Source: Comamonadaceae bacterium
GTDB lineage: Bacteria > Pseudomonadota > Gammaproteobacteria > Burkholderiales > Burkholderiaceae_C
DNA: 5,503 nt
Direction: 5' to 3'
NCBI GenBank assembly: GCA_947469815.1
Contig: CANIRI010000176.1
Span: 1-5,503 of the forward strand
The notes under the pieces were generated by a model. It did not search any database, was not told the DNA's origin, and worked only from the letters and a program-made list of their open reading frames with translations. Positions 1 to 5,503 of the stretch are shown piece by piece. Both the position numbers and the translations under genes were made by a program. Position 1 is the first letter of the stretch; the number at the start of each line of letters is the position of its first letter.

Positions 1-28
1 AAACACGTCTTGCACATCGCGGCGGCGC
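1..28. repeat. 28-bp exact direct repeat, copy A, at the window edge
   Basis: Bases 1-28 are identical to 160-187, a 159-bp (53-codon) period, so both copies read in the same smc frame on the minus strand. In this copy they encode RRRDVQDVF directly after KYKE, where SMC proteins normally continue RRRETE. The RRR part fits the family here; the DVQDVF part does not. The match starts at base 1 and could extend beyond the window. It is either a real in-frame duplication or an assembly misjoin through a shared k-mer. Confidence 0.9.
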
Positions 29-552
29 TCTTTGTATTTGGAGACCCCGGCGGCTTCTTCGAGGAACAGGCGTAGCTCCTCGGGGCGCGACTCGATGATG
101 CGGCTGATGGTTCCCTGGCCGATGATGGCGTAGGCGCGCGGGCCCAGACCCGTACCCAGAAACACGTCTTGCACATCGCGGCGGCGCACGGCCTGGTTGT
201 TGATGAAATAGCTGGAGGTGCCATCCCGCGTGAGCGTGCGGCGCACCGCGATCTCAGCGAACTGGCCCCACTGCCCGCCGATGCGGTGGTCGGCGTTGTC
301 AAACAGCAGTTCCACGCTGGCGCGGCTGGCGGCTTTGCGCTGGGTGGTGCCGTTAAAAATCACATCCTGCATGGACTCGCCGCGCAACTCGCTGGCGCGG
401 CTCTCGCCCAACACCCAGCGGACCGCGTCCATGATGTTGGATTTGCCACAGCCATTGGGCCCGACCACGCCCACCAGCTGCCCCGGCAATTGCAGGTGCG
501 TCGGTTCGGCAAAGGACTTGAAGCCGGAGAGCTTGATGGAGTGAAGGCGCAC
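1..552 (-). CDS. smc: Chromosome segregation protein SMC, N-terminal fragment (runs off the left edge)
   Basis: SMC is the ATPase core of the bacterial condensin, which with ScpA and ScpB compacts and segregates the chromosome. Only the N-terminal half of the head domain is present: 184 codons of a protein usually near 1,170 residues. The start is GTG at 552-550, chosen because the reading from there ([14 protein letters not shown]) matches the family start; no other start codon precedes it within 16 codons and there is no good Shine-Dalgarno. Walker A is GPNGCGKSN at residues 31-39, followed by the conserved DAVRWVLGE (42-50), [15 protein letters not shown] (54-68), GTSSYFIN (111-118), the Q-loop GQG (145-147) and [14 protein letters not shown] (165-178). 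The downstream Walker B, hinge and coiled coils lie outside the window. It is co-directional with the Hpt gene, 69 nt behind it (553-621). Residues 179-184 (DVQDVF) are not family-like; they repeat residues 126-131, so the first ~19 bases of the window are suspect. The identification itself is certain. Confidence 0.96.
   Translation of the reverse strand, partial: MRLHSIKLSGFKSFAEPTHLQLPGQLVGVVGPNGCGKSNIMDAVRWVLGESRASELRGESMQDVIFNGTTQRKAASRASVELLFDNADHRIGGQWGQFAEIAVRRTLTRDGTSSYFINNQAVRRRDVQDVFLGTGLGPRAYAIIGQGTISRIIESRPEELRLFLEEAAGVSKYKERRRDVQDVF
160..187. repeat. 28-bp exact direct repeat, copy B, inside smc
   Basis: This is the partner of bases 1-28. Read on the minus strand it encodes RRRDVQDVF (SMC residues 123-131), followed by [16 protein letters not shown], which is what SMC proteins have at this point. 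It is therefore the authentic copy, and the one at the edge is the displaced one. Confidence 0.9.
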
Positions 553-621
553 GGCGGGGCGGTTTTTTTCCGGAACGAGGGAGTTGGAGTTATGGGGCTG
601 GCGGGGTGCGCGGGGGCGCCC

Positions 622-1008
622 TTAAGCCGCTTTTTCGATGATAACCCGCACTTCTTCGCGCAAGAGCAGCATTTGGGCACGCAGCGCGGGCCAGGCGGCA
701 CGGGCCTCGACCAGGGCCGCGGTCTTGCACAGGGCCTCCAGTTGCTGAATAGACCGCGCCATATCGGGTGCACAAAACATGGGCAGAACCCCTTTGAGTC
801 CGTGCAAAACCACAGCCGCGCGCGCAGGCTCGCCATCATGCAGCGCGCTATCCAGCCGCAGGGTGTCGTCATCCAGGGTTTTCAAGAGCACCGGCAGCAG
901 CGACGCAATCACCTCGGGACCGCCGACCGCCTGCAAGGCTTGGGCATAGCGCAGCAGGGGCGCTGCAGCGGCGCTGGGGCCGCTGGGGTCGTGTGGGTGA
1001 CTGGGCAT
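622..1008 (-). CDS. Stand-alone Hpt (histidine phosphotransfer) domain protein
   Basis: A 128-residue protein with no signal peptide or membrane segment, probably cytoplasmic and largely helical. The motif HGLKG at residues 69-73 matches the Hpt signature HxLKG, with H69 as the presumed phospho-accepting histidine and K72/G73 in their usual places. It is followed by an amphipathic helix (SIQQLEALCKTA, 86-97) matching the second bundle helix of Hpt domains. Such proteins relay phosphate between response-regulator receiver domains in multistep phosphorelays. An Ala/Pro-rich tail (about 1-16) precedes the domain. Where many Hpt domains have a small N-x-G-A element after the histidine, this one reads MFCA (77-80), so the family fit is imperfect. 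No kinase or response regulator is nearby, so its partners are unknown. It precedes smc in the same direction by 69 nt and may share its transcript. The ATG at 1008-1006 has no clear Shine-Dalgarno. The Hpt assignment is fairly secure; the role is not known. Confidence 0.8.
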   Translation of the reverse strand: MPSHPHDPSGPSAAAAPLLRYAQALQAVGGPEVIASLLPVLLKTLDDDTLRLDSALHDGEPARAAVVLHGLKGVLPMFCAPDMARSIQQLEALCKTAALVEARAAWPALRAQMLLLREEVRVIIEKAA

Positions 1009-1017
1009 AGGGAAATA

Positions 1018-1053
1018 CTAACGGACGCAGCGCGGCGGCGATAATGCCCGCCC
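1018..1053 (+). promoter_or_regulatory. Putative dapC promoter giving a leaderless or near-leaderless transcript
   Basis: The 45-bp gap between the divergent Hpt and dapC starts holds GATAAT at 1040-1045, a 5-of-6 match to the sigma-70 -10 box. Its end is only 8 nt before the dapC ATG at 1054. A start point about 7 nt downstream would fall at 1052-1053, almost on the start codon, and there is no AGGAG-like site in front of dapC. The best -35 candidate is weak: CTAACG at 1018-1023 (3 of 6, 16-bp spacer). On the opposite strand TAGTAT (1020-1015) is a still weaker -10 candidate for the Hpt gene. This is inference from pattern only. Confidence 0.4.
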
Positions 1054-2256
1054 ATGAATCCCCACCTCGCCCGGCTGCAGGCCTATCCGTTTGAGCGCCT
1101 GCGCGGGCTTTTTGCCGGGATCACGCCCAACCCGGCCTTCACGCCGATCAGCCTGGGCATAGGCGAACCGCGCCACGCCACGCCCTTGTTGGTCAAACAA
1201 GCCTATTGCGACGCAGTCATGGGCAGCGGCCTGTCAGCCTACCCGGCCACCGCCGGTGAGCCCGCGCTGCGCCAGGCCATGTCGCGCTGGATGCACAAGC
1301 GCTACGGGCTGGAGGTGAGCGCGGCCACTCAGATATTGCCGGTCAACGGCTCGCGCGAGGCGCTGTTTGCCTTTGCCCAAACCGTGCTGCAGCCGCGCAC
1401 CGATGGCCAGGCCCCGGTGGTGGTCTGCCCCAACCCGTTCTACCAAATCTATGAAGGCGCGTCGCTGCTGGGCGGGGCGGAGCTGTATTTTGTGAACAGC
1501 GCCCCGGCGCGCAACTTTGCCCAGGACTGGGACAGCGTGCCCGACAGCGTGTGGGCGCGCTGCCAGTTGCTCTTTGTCTGCAGCCCCGGCAACCCGGCCG
1601 GCGCGGTGATGCCGCTGGCCGAGTGGAAGAAATTGTTTGACTTAAGCGAACGCTTTGGCTTTGTGATTGCGTCCGATGAGTGCTACAGCGAGATCTATTT
1701 CCGCGACGAGCCGCCCCTGGGCGGTTTGCAGGCCGCCGAACTGTGCGGCCGCAGCGACTTCAAGAACCTGCTGAGCTTTACCAGCCTGTCCAAGCGCAGC
1801 AACGTGCCGGGCATGCGCAGCGGATTTTGCGCCGGTGACGCGCAATGGATTGCGCGCTTTTTGCTCTACCGCACCTACCACGGCAGCGCCATGAGCCCGG
1901 TGGTGCAAAGCGCCAGCATCGCGGCCTGGGACGACGAGGCGCACGTGCAAGAAAACCGCGCGCTCTACCGGCAAAAGTTCGCCCAGGTCACGCCGCTGCT
2001 GGCCAGCGTGCTCGACGTCGCCCTGCCCGATGCAGGCTTTTATTTATGGGCCGCCGTGCCCGGCAGCGACGAGGCCTTTGCCCGCGACCTCTACGCCGCC
2101 TGCAACGTCACCGTGCTGCCCGGCAGCTACCTGGCGCGCAGCGCACACGGCAACAACCCCGGTGCCGGGCGCGTGCGCATGGCGCTGGTCGCCGATACCG
2201 CCGAGTGCCTGGAAGCGGCACAACGCATCGTGAAATTTTTGTCAACCACCGTCTAG
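1054..2256 (+). CDS. dapC: N-succinyldiaminopimelate aminotransferase DapC
   Basis: A PLP-dependent class I/II aminotransferase of 400 residues, normal for the family. It is expected to convert N-succinyl-2-amino-6-ketopimelate plus glutamate to N-succinyl-LL-diaminopimelate and 2-oxoglutarate in the cytoplasm. The N-terminus has the family motifs PYPFERLR-like (YPFERLR, 11-17) and ISLGIGEP (32-39). The cofactor-binding set is NGSREALF (98-105), [10 protein letters not shown] (176-185), D208 in [11 protein letters not shown] (206-216), and [15 protein letters not shown] (244-258) with K247 as the Schiff-base lysine. R375 in GRVRMAL (372-378) is the likely substrate-carboxylate arginine. The start is ATG 9 nt after the probable -10 box; upstream in-frame alternatives would overlap that promoter. 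It is first in the dap cluster, with dapD starting 14 nt after its stop. General aminotransferases (ArgD type) can do this reaction in other bacteria, but the sequence and the dapD/dapE neighbours favour a dedicated DapC. Confidence 0.94.
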   Translation: MNPHLARLQAYPFERLRGLFAGITPNPAFTPISLGIGEPRHATPLLVKQAYCDAVMGSGLSAYPATAGEPALRQAMSRWMHKRYGLEVSAATQILPVNGSREALFAFAQTVLQPRTDGQAPVVVCPNPFYQIYEGASLLGGAELYFVNSAPARNFAQDWDSVPDSVWARCQLLFVCSPGNPAGAVMPLAEWKKLFDLSERFGFVIASDECYSEIYFRDEPPLGGLQAAELCGRSDFKNLLSFTSLSKRSNVPGMRSGFCAGDAQWIARFLLYRTYHGSAMSPVVQSASIAAWDDEAHVQENRALYRQKFAQVTPLLASVLDVALPDAGFYLWAAVPGSDEAFARDLYAACNVTVLPGSYLARSAHGNNPGAGRVRMALVADTAECLEAAQRIVKFLSTTV

Positions 2257-2270
2257 AAAGACCGCTCCCC

Positions 2271-3095
2271 ATGACCCAGCAACTCCAACAAATTCTTGAT
2301 GCCGCGTGGGACGACCGCGCCAACATCTCCACCGCATCGGCCAGCGCCGAAGTGCGCGATGCGGTGAACCACGTCATCAGCCAGCTCAACAACGGCAGCC
2401 TGCGCGTGGCCACCCGCCAGGGCGTGGGCCAATGGACCACGCACCAGTGGATTAAGAAAGCGGTGCTGCTGAGCTTCCGCTTGAACGACAACGTGGTGAT
2501 GAAGGCCGGCGACCTGGGCTTTTACGACAAGGTGCAAACCAAGTTCTCGCATCTGGATGAAGCGCAGATGAAAGCCGCTGGCGTGCGCGTGGTGCCGCCT
2601 GCGGTGGCGCGCCGGGGCAGCTATATCGGTAAGGGCGCAATACTGATGCCGTCCTACGTGAACATCGGCGCGTATGTGGACGAAGGCACCATGGTCGACA
2701 CCTGGGCGACTGTTGGCTCCTGCGCACAGATTGGCAAGAACGTGCACCTGAGCGGCGGCGTGGGTATCGGCGGTGTGCTCGAGCCCATGCAGGCAGGCCC
2801 CACCATCATCGAAGACAACTGCTTTGTGGGCGCGCGTTCTGAAGTGGTCGAAGGCGTGATCGTCGAAGAAAACTCGGTGATTTCCATGGGCGTGTACATC
2901 GGCCAAAGCACCAAGATTTATGACCGCGCCACGGGCGAGGTGACATACGGCCGCATCCCGGCAGGCTCGGTGGTGGTATCGGGCAACCTGCCCAGCGCGG
3001 ACGGCAAATACAGCTTGTACTGCGCGGTGATCGTCAAGCGGGTAGACGCGCAAACACGCGCCAAGACATCGCTCAACGACTTGCTGCGCGACTGA
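2271..3095 (+). CDS. dapD: 2,3,4,5-tetrahydropyridine-2,6-dicarboxylate N-succinyltransferase DapD
   Basis: A protein of 274 residues, the same length as Escherichia coli DapD. It transfers succinyl from succinyl-CoA to tetrahydrodipicolinate, committing it to the succinylase branch of lysine/diaminopimelate synthesis; the family enzyme is a cytoplasmic homotrimer. The N-terminal helical part (about 1-100) is followed by a left-handed parallel beta-helix (about 105-240) with hexapeptide repeats visible as [19 protein letters not shown] (115-133), [15 protein letters not shown] (141-155) and VGIGGVLEP (164-172). GARSEVVEG (187-195) and [12 protein letters not shown] (227-238) are also typical. 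D143 and E191 lie in the blocks that carry the acidic residues proposed as catalytic in the family. The frame is open upstream to 1845 inside dapC, but the ATG at 2271 gives the family N-terminus ([13 protein letters not shown]) and removes a 142-codon overlap. The preceding AGAAAGA is only a weak ribosome site, so coupling to dapC is likely. Confidence 0.97.
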   Translation: MTQQLQQILDAAWDDRANISTASASAEVRDAVNHVISQLNNGSLRVATRQGVGQWTTHQWIKKAVLLSFRLNDNVVMKAGDLGFYDKVQTKFSHLDEAQMKAAGVRVVPPAVARRGSYIGKGAILMPSYVNIGAYVDEGTMVDTWATVGSCAQIGKNVHLSGGVGIGGVLEPMQAGPTIIEDNCFVGARSEVVEGVIVEENSVISMGVYIGQSTKIYDRATGEVTYGRIPAGSVVVSGNLPSADGKYSLYCAVIVKRVDAQTRAKTSLNDLLRD

Positions 3096-3098
3096 AAG

Positions 3099-3103
3099 TA
3101 AGG
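3099..3103 (+). promoter_or_regulatory. Ribosome binding site of dapE
   Basis: TAAGG lies in the 13-nt gap between the dapD stop and the dapE ATG, 5 nt before the start codon. It is the best-looking Shine-Dalgarno core in the window and supports ATG 3109 as the dapE start. Confidence 0.55.
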
Positions 3104-3108
3104 TACGC

Positions 3109-4260
3109 ATGGCAGCCACCCTCGCGCTCACCGAGCAACTCATCGCCCAGCCCTCGGTGACGCCGCAGGATGGCAACTGCCAGTCTGTGATCGCCCAGCG
3201 GCTGGCCCCCTTGGGCTTTGTCTGCGAAACCATAGAAAGCGGGCCGGACACTTTTCGGGTCACCAACCTGTGGGCCAAGCGCACGGGCGCGCCGGGCAGC
3301 AAAACCCTGGTGCTTGCCGGCCACACCGACGTGGTACCCACCGGACCGTTGGCGGAATGGGGCAGCCCGCCGTTTATGCCCAGCCACCGCGACGGCAAGC
3401 TCTATGGGCGCGGTGCCAGCGATATGAAAACCTCGCTGGCGGCATTCGTGGTGTCGATCGAAGAATTTTTAGCCACCCACCCCGACCCGGCCTTGAACAT
3501 TGCGCTGCTACTCACCAGCGACGAGGAAGGCCCGGCGCATGACGGCACGGTGGTGGTGTGCAAAGCCCTGCAGGCGCGCGGCGAAGTGCTGGACTATGTG
3601 CTGGTGGGCGAGCCGACATCGGTCACGCGCACCGGCGACATGATCAAAAACGGGCGGCGCGGCACCATGAGCGGGCGGCTCACGGTCAAGGGCGTGCAGG
3701 GGCATATCGCCTACCCGCACCTGGCCAAGAACCCCATCCATTTGTTAGCGCCAGCGCTCACCGAATTGGTGGGCATGGTGTGGGATACCGGTAACGCGTA
3801 CTTTCCGGCGACGAGCTGGCAGGTCAGCAATATCCACGGCGGCACCGGCGCGAGCAACGTGATTCCGGGGCAGGTGGTGGTGGACTTCAACTTCCGCTTT
3901 TGCACCGAGTCCACGCCGGAACAATTGCAACAGCGCCTGAGCGCGGTGCTGCACAAGCACCAGCTCGACTACGACTTGGCCTGGACGATTGGTGGCCTGC
4001 CCTTTTTGACTGAACCTGGGCCGCTGGTGGACGCGGTGCGCGCGGCCATCCACGATATGACCGGCGTAAGCACCGAGCTTTCAACCACGGGCGGCACCAG
4101 CGACGGGCGCTTTTTGGCGCAAATCTGTTCGCAGGTGGTGGAACTCGGGCCGCCCAATGCCAGCATCCACAAGATCGACGAGCACATCCGCTTGGAGGAC
4201 ATCGAGCCGCTCAAAGACATCTACCGCAGGGTCCTCGAAAAACTCGCCGGCCTGGCATGA
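3109..4260 (+). CDS. dapE: Succinyl-diaminopimelate desuccinylase DapE
   Basis: A protein of 383 residues, of the M20 metallopeptidase family, that hydrolyses N-succinyl-LL-diaminopimelate to succinate and LL-diaminopimelate using two zinc ions. All active-site residues are present at an almost exact offset of five from those recalled for the Haemophilus influenzae enzyme. H72 is in [10 protein letters not shown] (70-79), bridging D105 in GRGASDMK (100-107), general base E139 and ligand E140 in TSDEEGPA (136-143), E168 in VGEPT (166-170), and H354 in [10 protein letters not shown] (349-358). The lid/dimerisation domain (about 180-295) carries [26 protein letters not shown] sequence from 182 and the GGTSDGRF block at 328-335. 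It starts 13 nt after dapD, behind a visible ribosome site. Its TGA stop overlaps the prmB ATG in an ATGA. It completes a dapC-dapD-dapE set for three consecutive steps. Nothing in it is anomalous. Confidence 0.97.
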   Translation: MAATLALTEQLIAQPSVTPQDGNCQSVIAQRLAPLGFVCETIESGPDTFRVTNLWAKRTGAPGSKTLVLAGHTDVVPTGPLAEWGSPPFMPSHRDGKLYGRGASDMKTSLAAFVVSIEEFLATHPDPALNIALLLTSDEEGPAHDGTVVVCKALQARGEVLDYVLVGEPTSVTRTGDMIKNGRRGTMSGRLTVKGVQGHIAYPHLAKNPIHLLAPALTELVGMVWDTGNAYFPATSWQVSNIHGGTGASNVIPGQVVVDFNFRFCTESTPEQLQQRLSAVLHKHQLDYDLAWTIGGLPFLTEPGPLVDAVRAAIHDMTGVSTELSTTGGTSDGRFLAQICSQVVELGPPNASIHKIDEHIRLEDIEPLKDIYRRVLEKLAGLA

Positions 4261-5183
4261 GCCTGGCCGCGCTGGTGGCGCGCTGCGCTGCGCTGCTCGA
4301 CGAGGCCCAGGTGGCTTTCGGCCATGGCACCACCAACGCCCATGACGAGGCCGCCTGGCTGGTCTTGTGGCGCCTGGGCCTGCCCCTCGATACCGACATC
4401 GATGCGAATGACGTGGCGCAGCCGGGCGCGCAGGCGATAGCCACCGTGATGGCGCTCATCGACGAACGCATCCGCACGCGCAAGCCTGCGGCCTACCTCA
4501 CACAGCAGGCTTGGTTGCAGGGCTGGAGTTTTTATGTAGATGAGCGGGCGATTGTTCCGCGTTCGCTGATTGCCGAAGTGTTGGTCGATGGATCACTGGA
4601 CTATTTTTTGGGGGATGCGCCTGCGCGTGTGATCGACATTTGCACCGGCAACGGCAGCCTGGCGATCATTGCCGCGCATGTCTATCCAGCAGCGCAGGTG
4701 CTGGGTTCTGACATCTCGAGCGACGCGCTGGCTGTGGCGCAGATCAATGTGGATCAACACGCTGTGCAAGGCCGCGTGCAATTGGTGGAATCCGATGGCC
4801 TGGCTGCGGCCGCATTGCTTGCGGGCGGCCCGTTTGACTTGATTCTGTGCAACCCGCCCTACGTGAATGCGCAGAGCATGTTGGCGCTGCCAGCCGAATT
4901 TTTGGCAGAACCCGCGCTGGCGCTGGACGGCAACCGCGGTGGCAGCAACGACGGCATGGACTTTGTGCGCGCGCTGTTACCGCAACTGGTCATACGGATG
5001 ACCGACAATGCGGCCCTCGTGCTGGAAATTGGACATGAGCGGGCTCACTTTGAAGCCGCCTTTCCCACCCTGCCCTGCCTGTGGCTTTCAACGAGCGCAG
5101 GCGAAGACCAGGTGGTGCTCATCCAGCGTCCCGCGCTCGCCTCCTTATCCGGCCCTTTGCAGGGCCCCACACCGCTGACATGA
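4257..5183 (+). CDS. prmB: Ribosomal protein L3 N5-glutamine methyltransferase PrmB
   Basis: A 308-residue SAM-dependent methyltransferase of the HemK/PrmC-PrmB family, expected to methylate the side-chain amide of a conserved glutamine of 50S protein L3. The N-terminal helical substrate-recognition domain (about 1-95) is followed by VPRSLIAE (100-107), SAM motif [13 protein letters not shown] (126-137), SDIS at the end of strand 2 (151-154), and the catalytic NPPY at 199-202 in [11 protein letters not shown]. PrmB rather than PrmC is indicated by NPPYV followed by [13 protein letters not shown] (211-223), the PrmB-type LP.E...EP block. The loop after it ([13 protein letters not shown], 224-236) is about four residues longer than the E. 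coli PrmB loop as I recall it. A Pro/Leu-rich tail (about 292-308) ends the protein. Translation probably couples through the ATGA overlaps at both ends (4257-4260 with dapE, 5180-5183 with the ABC-F gene); no separate ribosome site is evident. Confidence 0.92.
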   Translation: MSLAALVARCAALLDEAQVAFGHGTTNAHDEAAWLVLWRLGLPLDTDIDANDVAQPGAQAIATVMALIDERIRTRKPAAYLTQQAWLQGWSFYVDERAIVPRSLIAEVLVDGSLDYFLGDAPARVIDICTGNGSLAIIAAHVYPAAQVLGSDISSDALAVAQINVDQHAVQGRVQLVESDGLAAAALLAGGPFDLILCNPPYVNAQSMLALPAEFLAEPALALDGNRGGSNDGMDFVRALLPQLVIRMTDNAALVLEIGHERAHFEAAFPTLPCLWLSTSAGEDQVVLIQRPALASLSGPLQGPTPLT

Positions 5184-5485
5184 TTACTCTGAAAAATGTG
5201 ACCTTGCGCCGCAGCGCCAAGGTCTTGCTCGATGGCGCGACCGTGACCATCAACCCCGGCGAAAAAGTCGGCCTGGTCGGGCGCAATGGCGCGGGCAAGT
5301 CTTCGCTGTTTGCCTTGCTCAACGGCGGCTTGCACGAAGACGCGGGCGAGTACTACATCCCCACACAGTGGCGCATGGGCCAGGTGTCGCAGGACATGCC
5401 CGAGACCGATCAAAGCGCGACCGACTTTGTGATTGAGGGCGACACGGTGCTGCTTGACGCGCGTGCCGAAGTCGCAGCCGCCTAG
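5180..5485 (+). CDS. YheS-like ABC-F family ATPase, N-terminal fragment ended by an in-frame TAG
   Basis: ABC-F proteins carry two ATPase cassettes and no membrane part, and act on the ribosome. The full proteins are about 530-650 residues; here 101 codons precede a stop. The start is the ATG at 5180, overlapping the prmB stop in ATGA. An upstream in-frame ATG at 5081 would add 33 residues that are only prmB read in another frame. The sequence begins [11 protein letters not shown], has LLDGATVTINPGEKVGLV (16-33), Walker A GRNGAGKSS (34-42), a Q-loop glutamine at 71 (VSQD), and the subfamily-typical MPETDQSATDFVIEGDTV (73-90), which points to the YheS group. The ABC signature, Walker B and second cassette would lie beyond the window. 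After the TAG the same frame continues ASDDGY to the last base, as the intact family would, so the stop is either a nonsense mutation or a base error near a contig end. The family call is firm; whether the gene is intact is open. Confidence 0.88.
   Translation: MITLKNVTLRRSAKVLLDGATVTINPGEKVGLVGRNGAGKSSLFALLNGGLHEDAGEYYIPTQWRMGQVSQDMPETDQSATDFVIEGDTVLLDARAEVAAA
5483..5485 (+). other. In-frame TAG interrupting the ABC-F gene
   Basis: The codons around this site read GAA GTC GCA GCC GCC TAG GCC TCA GAC GAC GGC TAC (E V A A A stop A S D D G Y). The residues after the stop are the expected continuation: E. coli YheS, from memory, has an N-E-R-N-D-G-H stretch here. The stop therefore replaces a single residue, with no shift of frame. 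A GAG glutamate codon with one G-to-T change explains it most simply. It lies 18 bases from the window end. Confidence 0.8.
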
Positions 5486-5503
5486 GCCTCAGACGACGGC
5501 TAC

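Noticed and set aside
553..621. A run of seven T (563-569) after a GC-rich stretch, resembling an intrinsic terminator on the plus strand
   Set aside because: I could not build a convincing stem next to it, and no plus-strand gene ends there. On the minus strand it is an A run between the Hpt gene and smc. Nothing else is seen in this 69-nt gap.
169..1044. A 291-codon plus-strand open frame across the smc and Hpt regions
   Set aside because: It is antisense to two recognisable minus-strand proteins, and its His/Gly/Ala/Gln-rich translation resembles no family. GC-rich codon bias produces such shadow frames.
1845..2270. A 142-codon in-frame upstream extension of dapD
   Set aside because: It overlaps dapC in another frame and reads as Arg/Pro-rich shadow sequence; the family start and length fit ATG 2271.
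2253..3398. A 381-codon minus-strand open frame opposite dapD and the start of dapE
   Set aside because: It lies fully antisense to a textbook DapD and the DapE N-terminus, has a His/Val/Ala-rich low-complexity translation and no motif.
2043..4979. Occasional TTA leucine codons (in dapC, dapE and prmB) in otherwise GC-rich genes, as a sign of transfer or special regulation
   Set aside because: They are scattered singly through well-conserved housekeeping genes with no clustering, which is ordinary background.
5081..5179. A 33-codon upstream extension of the ABC-F gene
   Set aside because: It lies inside prmB in another frame and is Arg/Pro-rich, and the family begins MITL at 5180.

Overview
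The window is a compact, GC-rich (roughly 60-65% G+C by eye) stretch of bacterial chromosome. Gene content, protein motifs and order point to a betaproteobacterium of the Burkholderiales, most likely the Comamonadaceae (Rhodoferax/Polaromonas/Acidovorax-like). That placement is judged from remembered family sequences, not from a search. I see no mobile element, CRISPR array, tRNA, rRNA or phage gene, and almost all of the DNA is coding.

Layout. Minus strand, left part: the N-terminal 184 codons of the chromosome-condensation ATPase SMC (552 down to the window edge), preceded in the direction of transcription by a small single-domain histidine phosphotransfer (Hpt) protein (1008 to 622). A 45-bp divergent gap (1009-1053) separates these from a plus-strand cluster that fills the rest: dapC (1054-2256), dapD (2271-3095), dapE (3109-4260), prmB (4257-5183) and the start of a YheS-like ABC-F ATPase gene (from 5180). 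Gaps in the cluster are 14 and 13 nt, followed by two 4-nt ATGA stop/start overlaps, so the five genes look like one translationally coupled operon.

How the genes work together. DapD, DapC and DapE catalyse three consecutive steps of the succinylase branch of diaminopimelate/lysine synthesis: succinylation of tetrahydrodipicolinate, transamination, and desuccinylation to LL-diaminopimelate. The product feeds peptidoglycan and lysine. All three proteins are full length and keep their key catalytic residues. The two downstream genes concern the ribosome: PrmB methylates a glutamine of ribosomal protein L3, and ABC-F proteins act on the ribosome. The left-hand genes concern chromosome segregation (SMC) and possibly phosphorelay signalling (Hpt).

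The central genes are ordinary. The oddities sit at the two ends. At the left edge, the last residues of the SMC fragment are not what the family has after its conserved KYKERRR motif; they are an exact 28-bp copy of a segment 159 bp away in the same gene. At the right edge, the ABC-F frame is interrupted by a TAG after 101 codons, and the same frame then continues with the family-like residues ASDDGY. Two defects within about 30 bases of opposite ends suggest that the window is a whole short contig with unreliable ends rather than that both genes are broken, but the sequence alone cannot settle this. I found no convincing undescribed system here.
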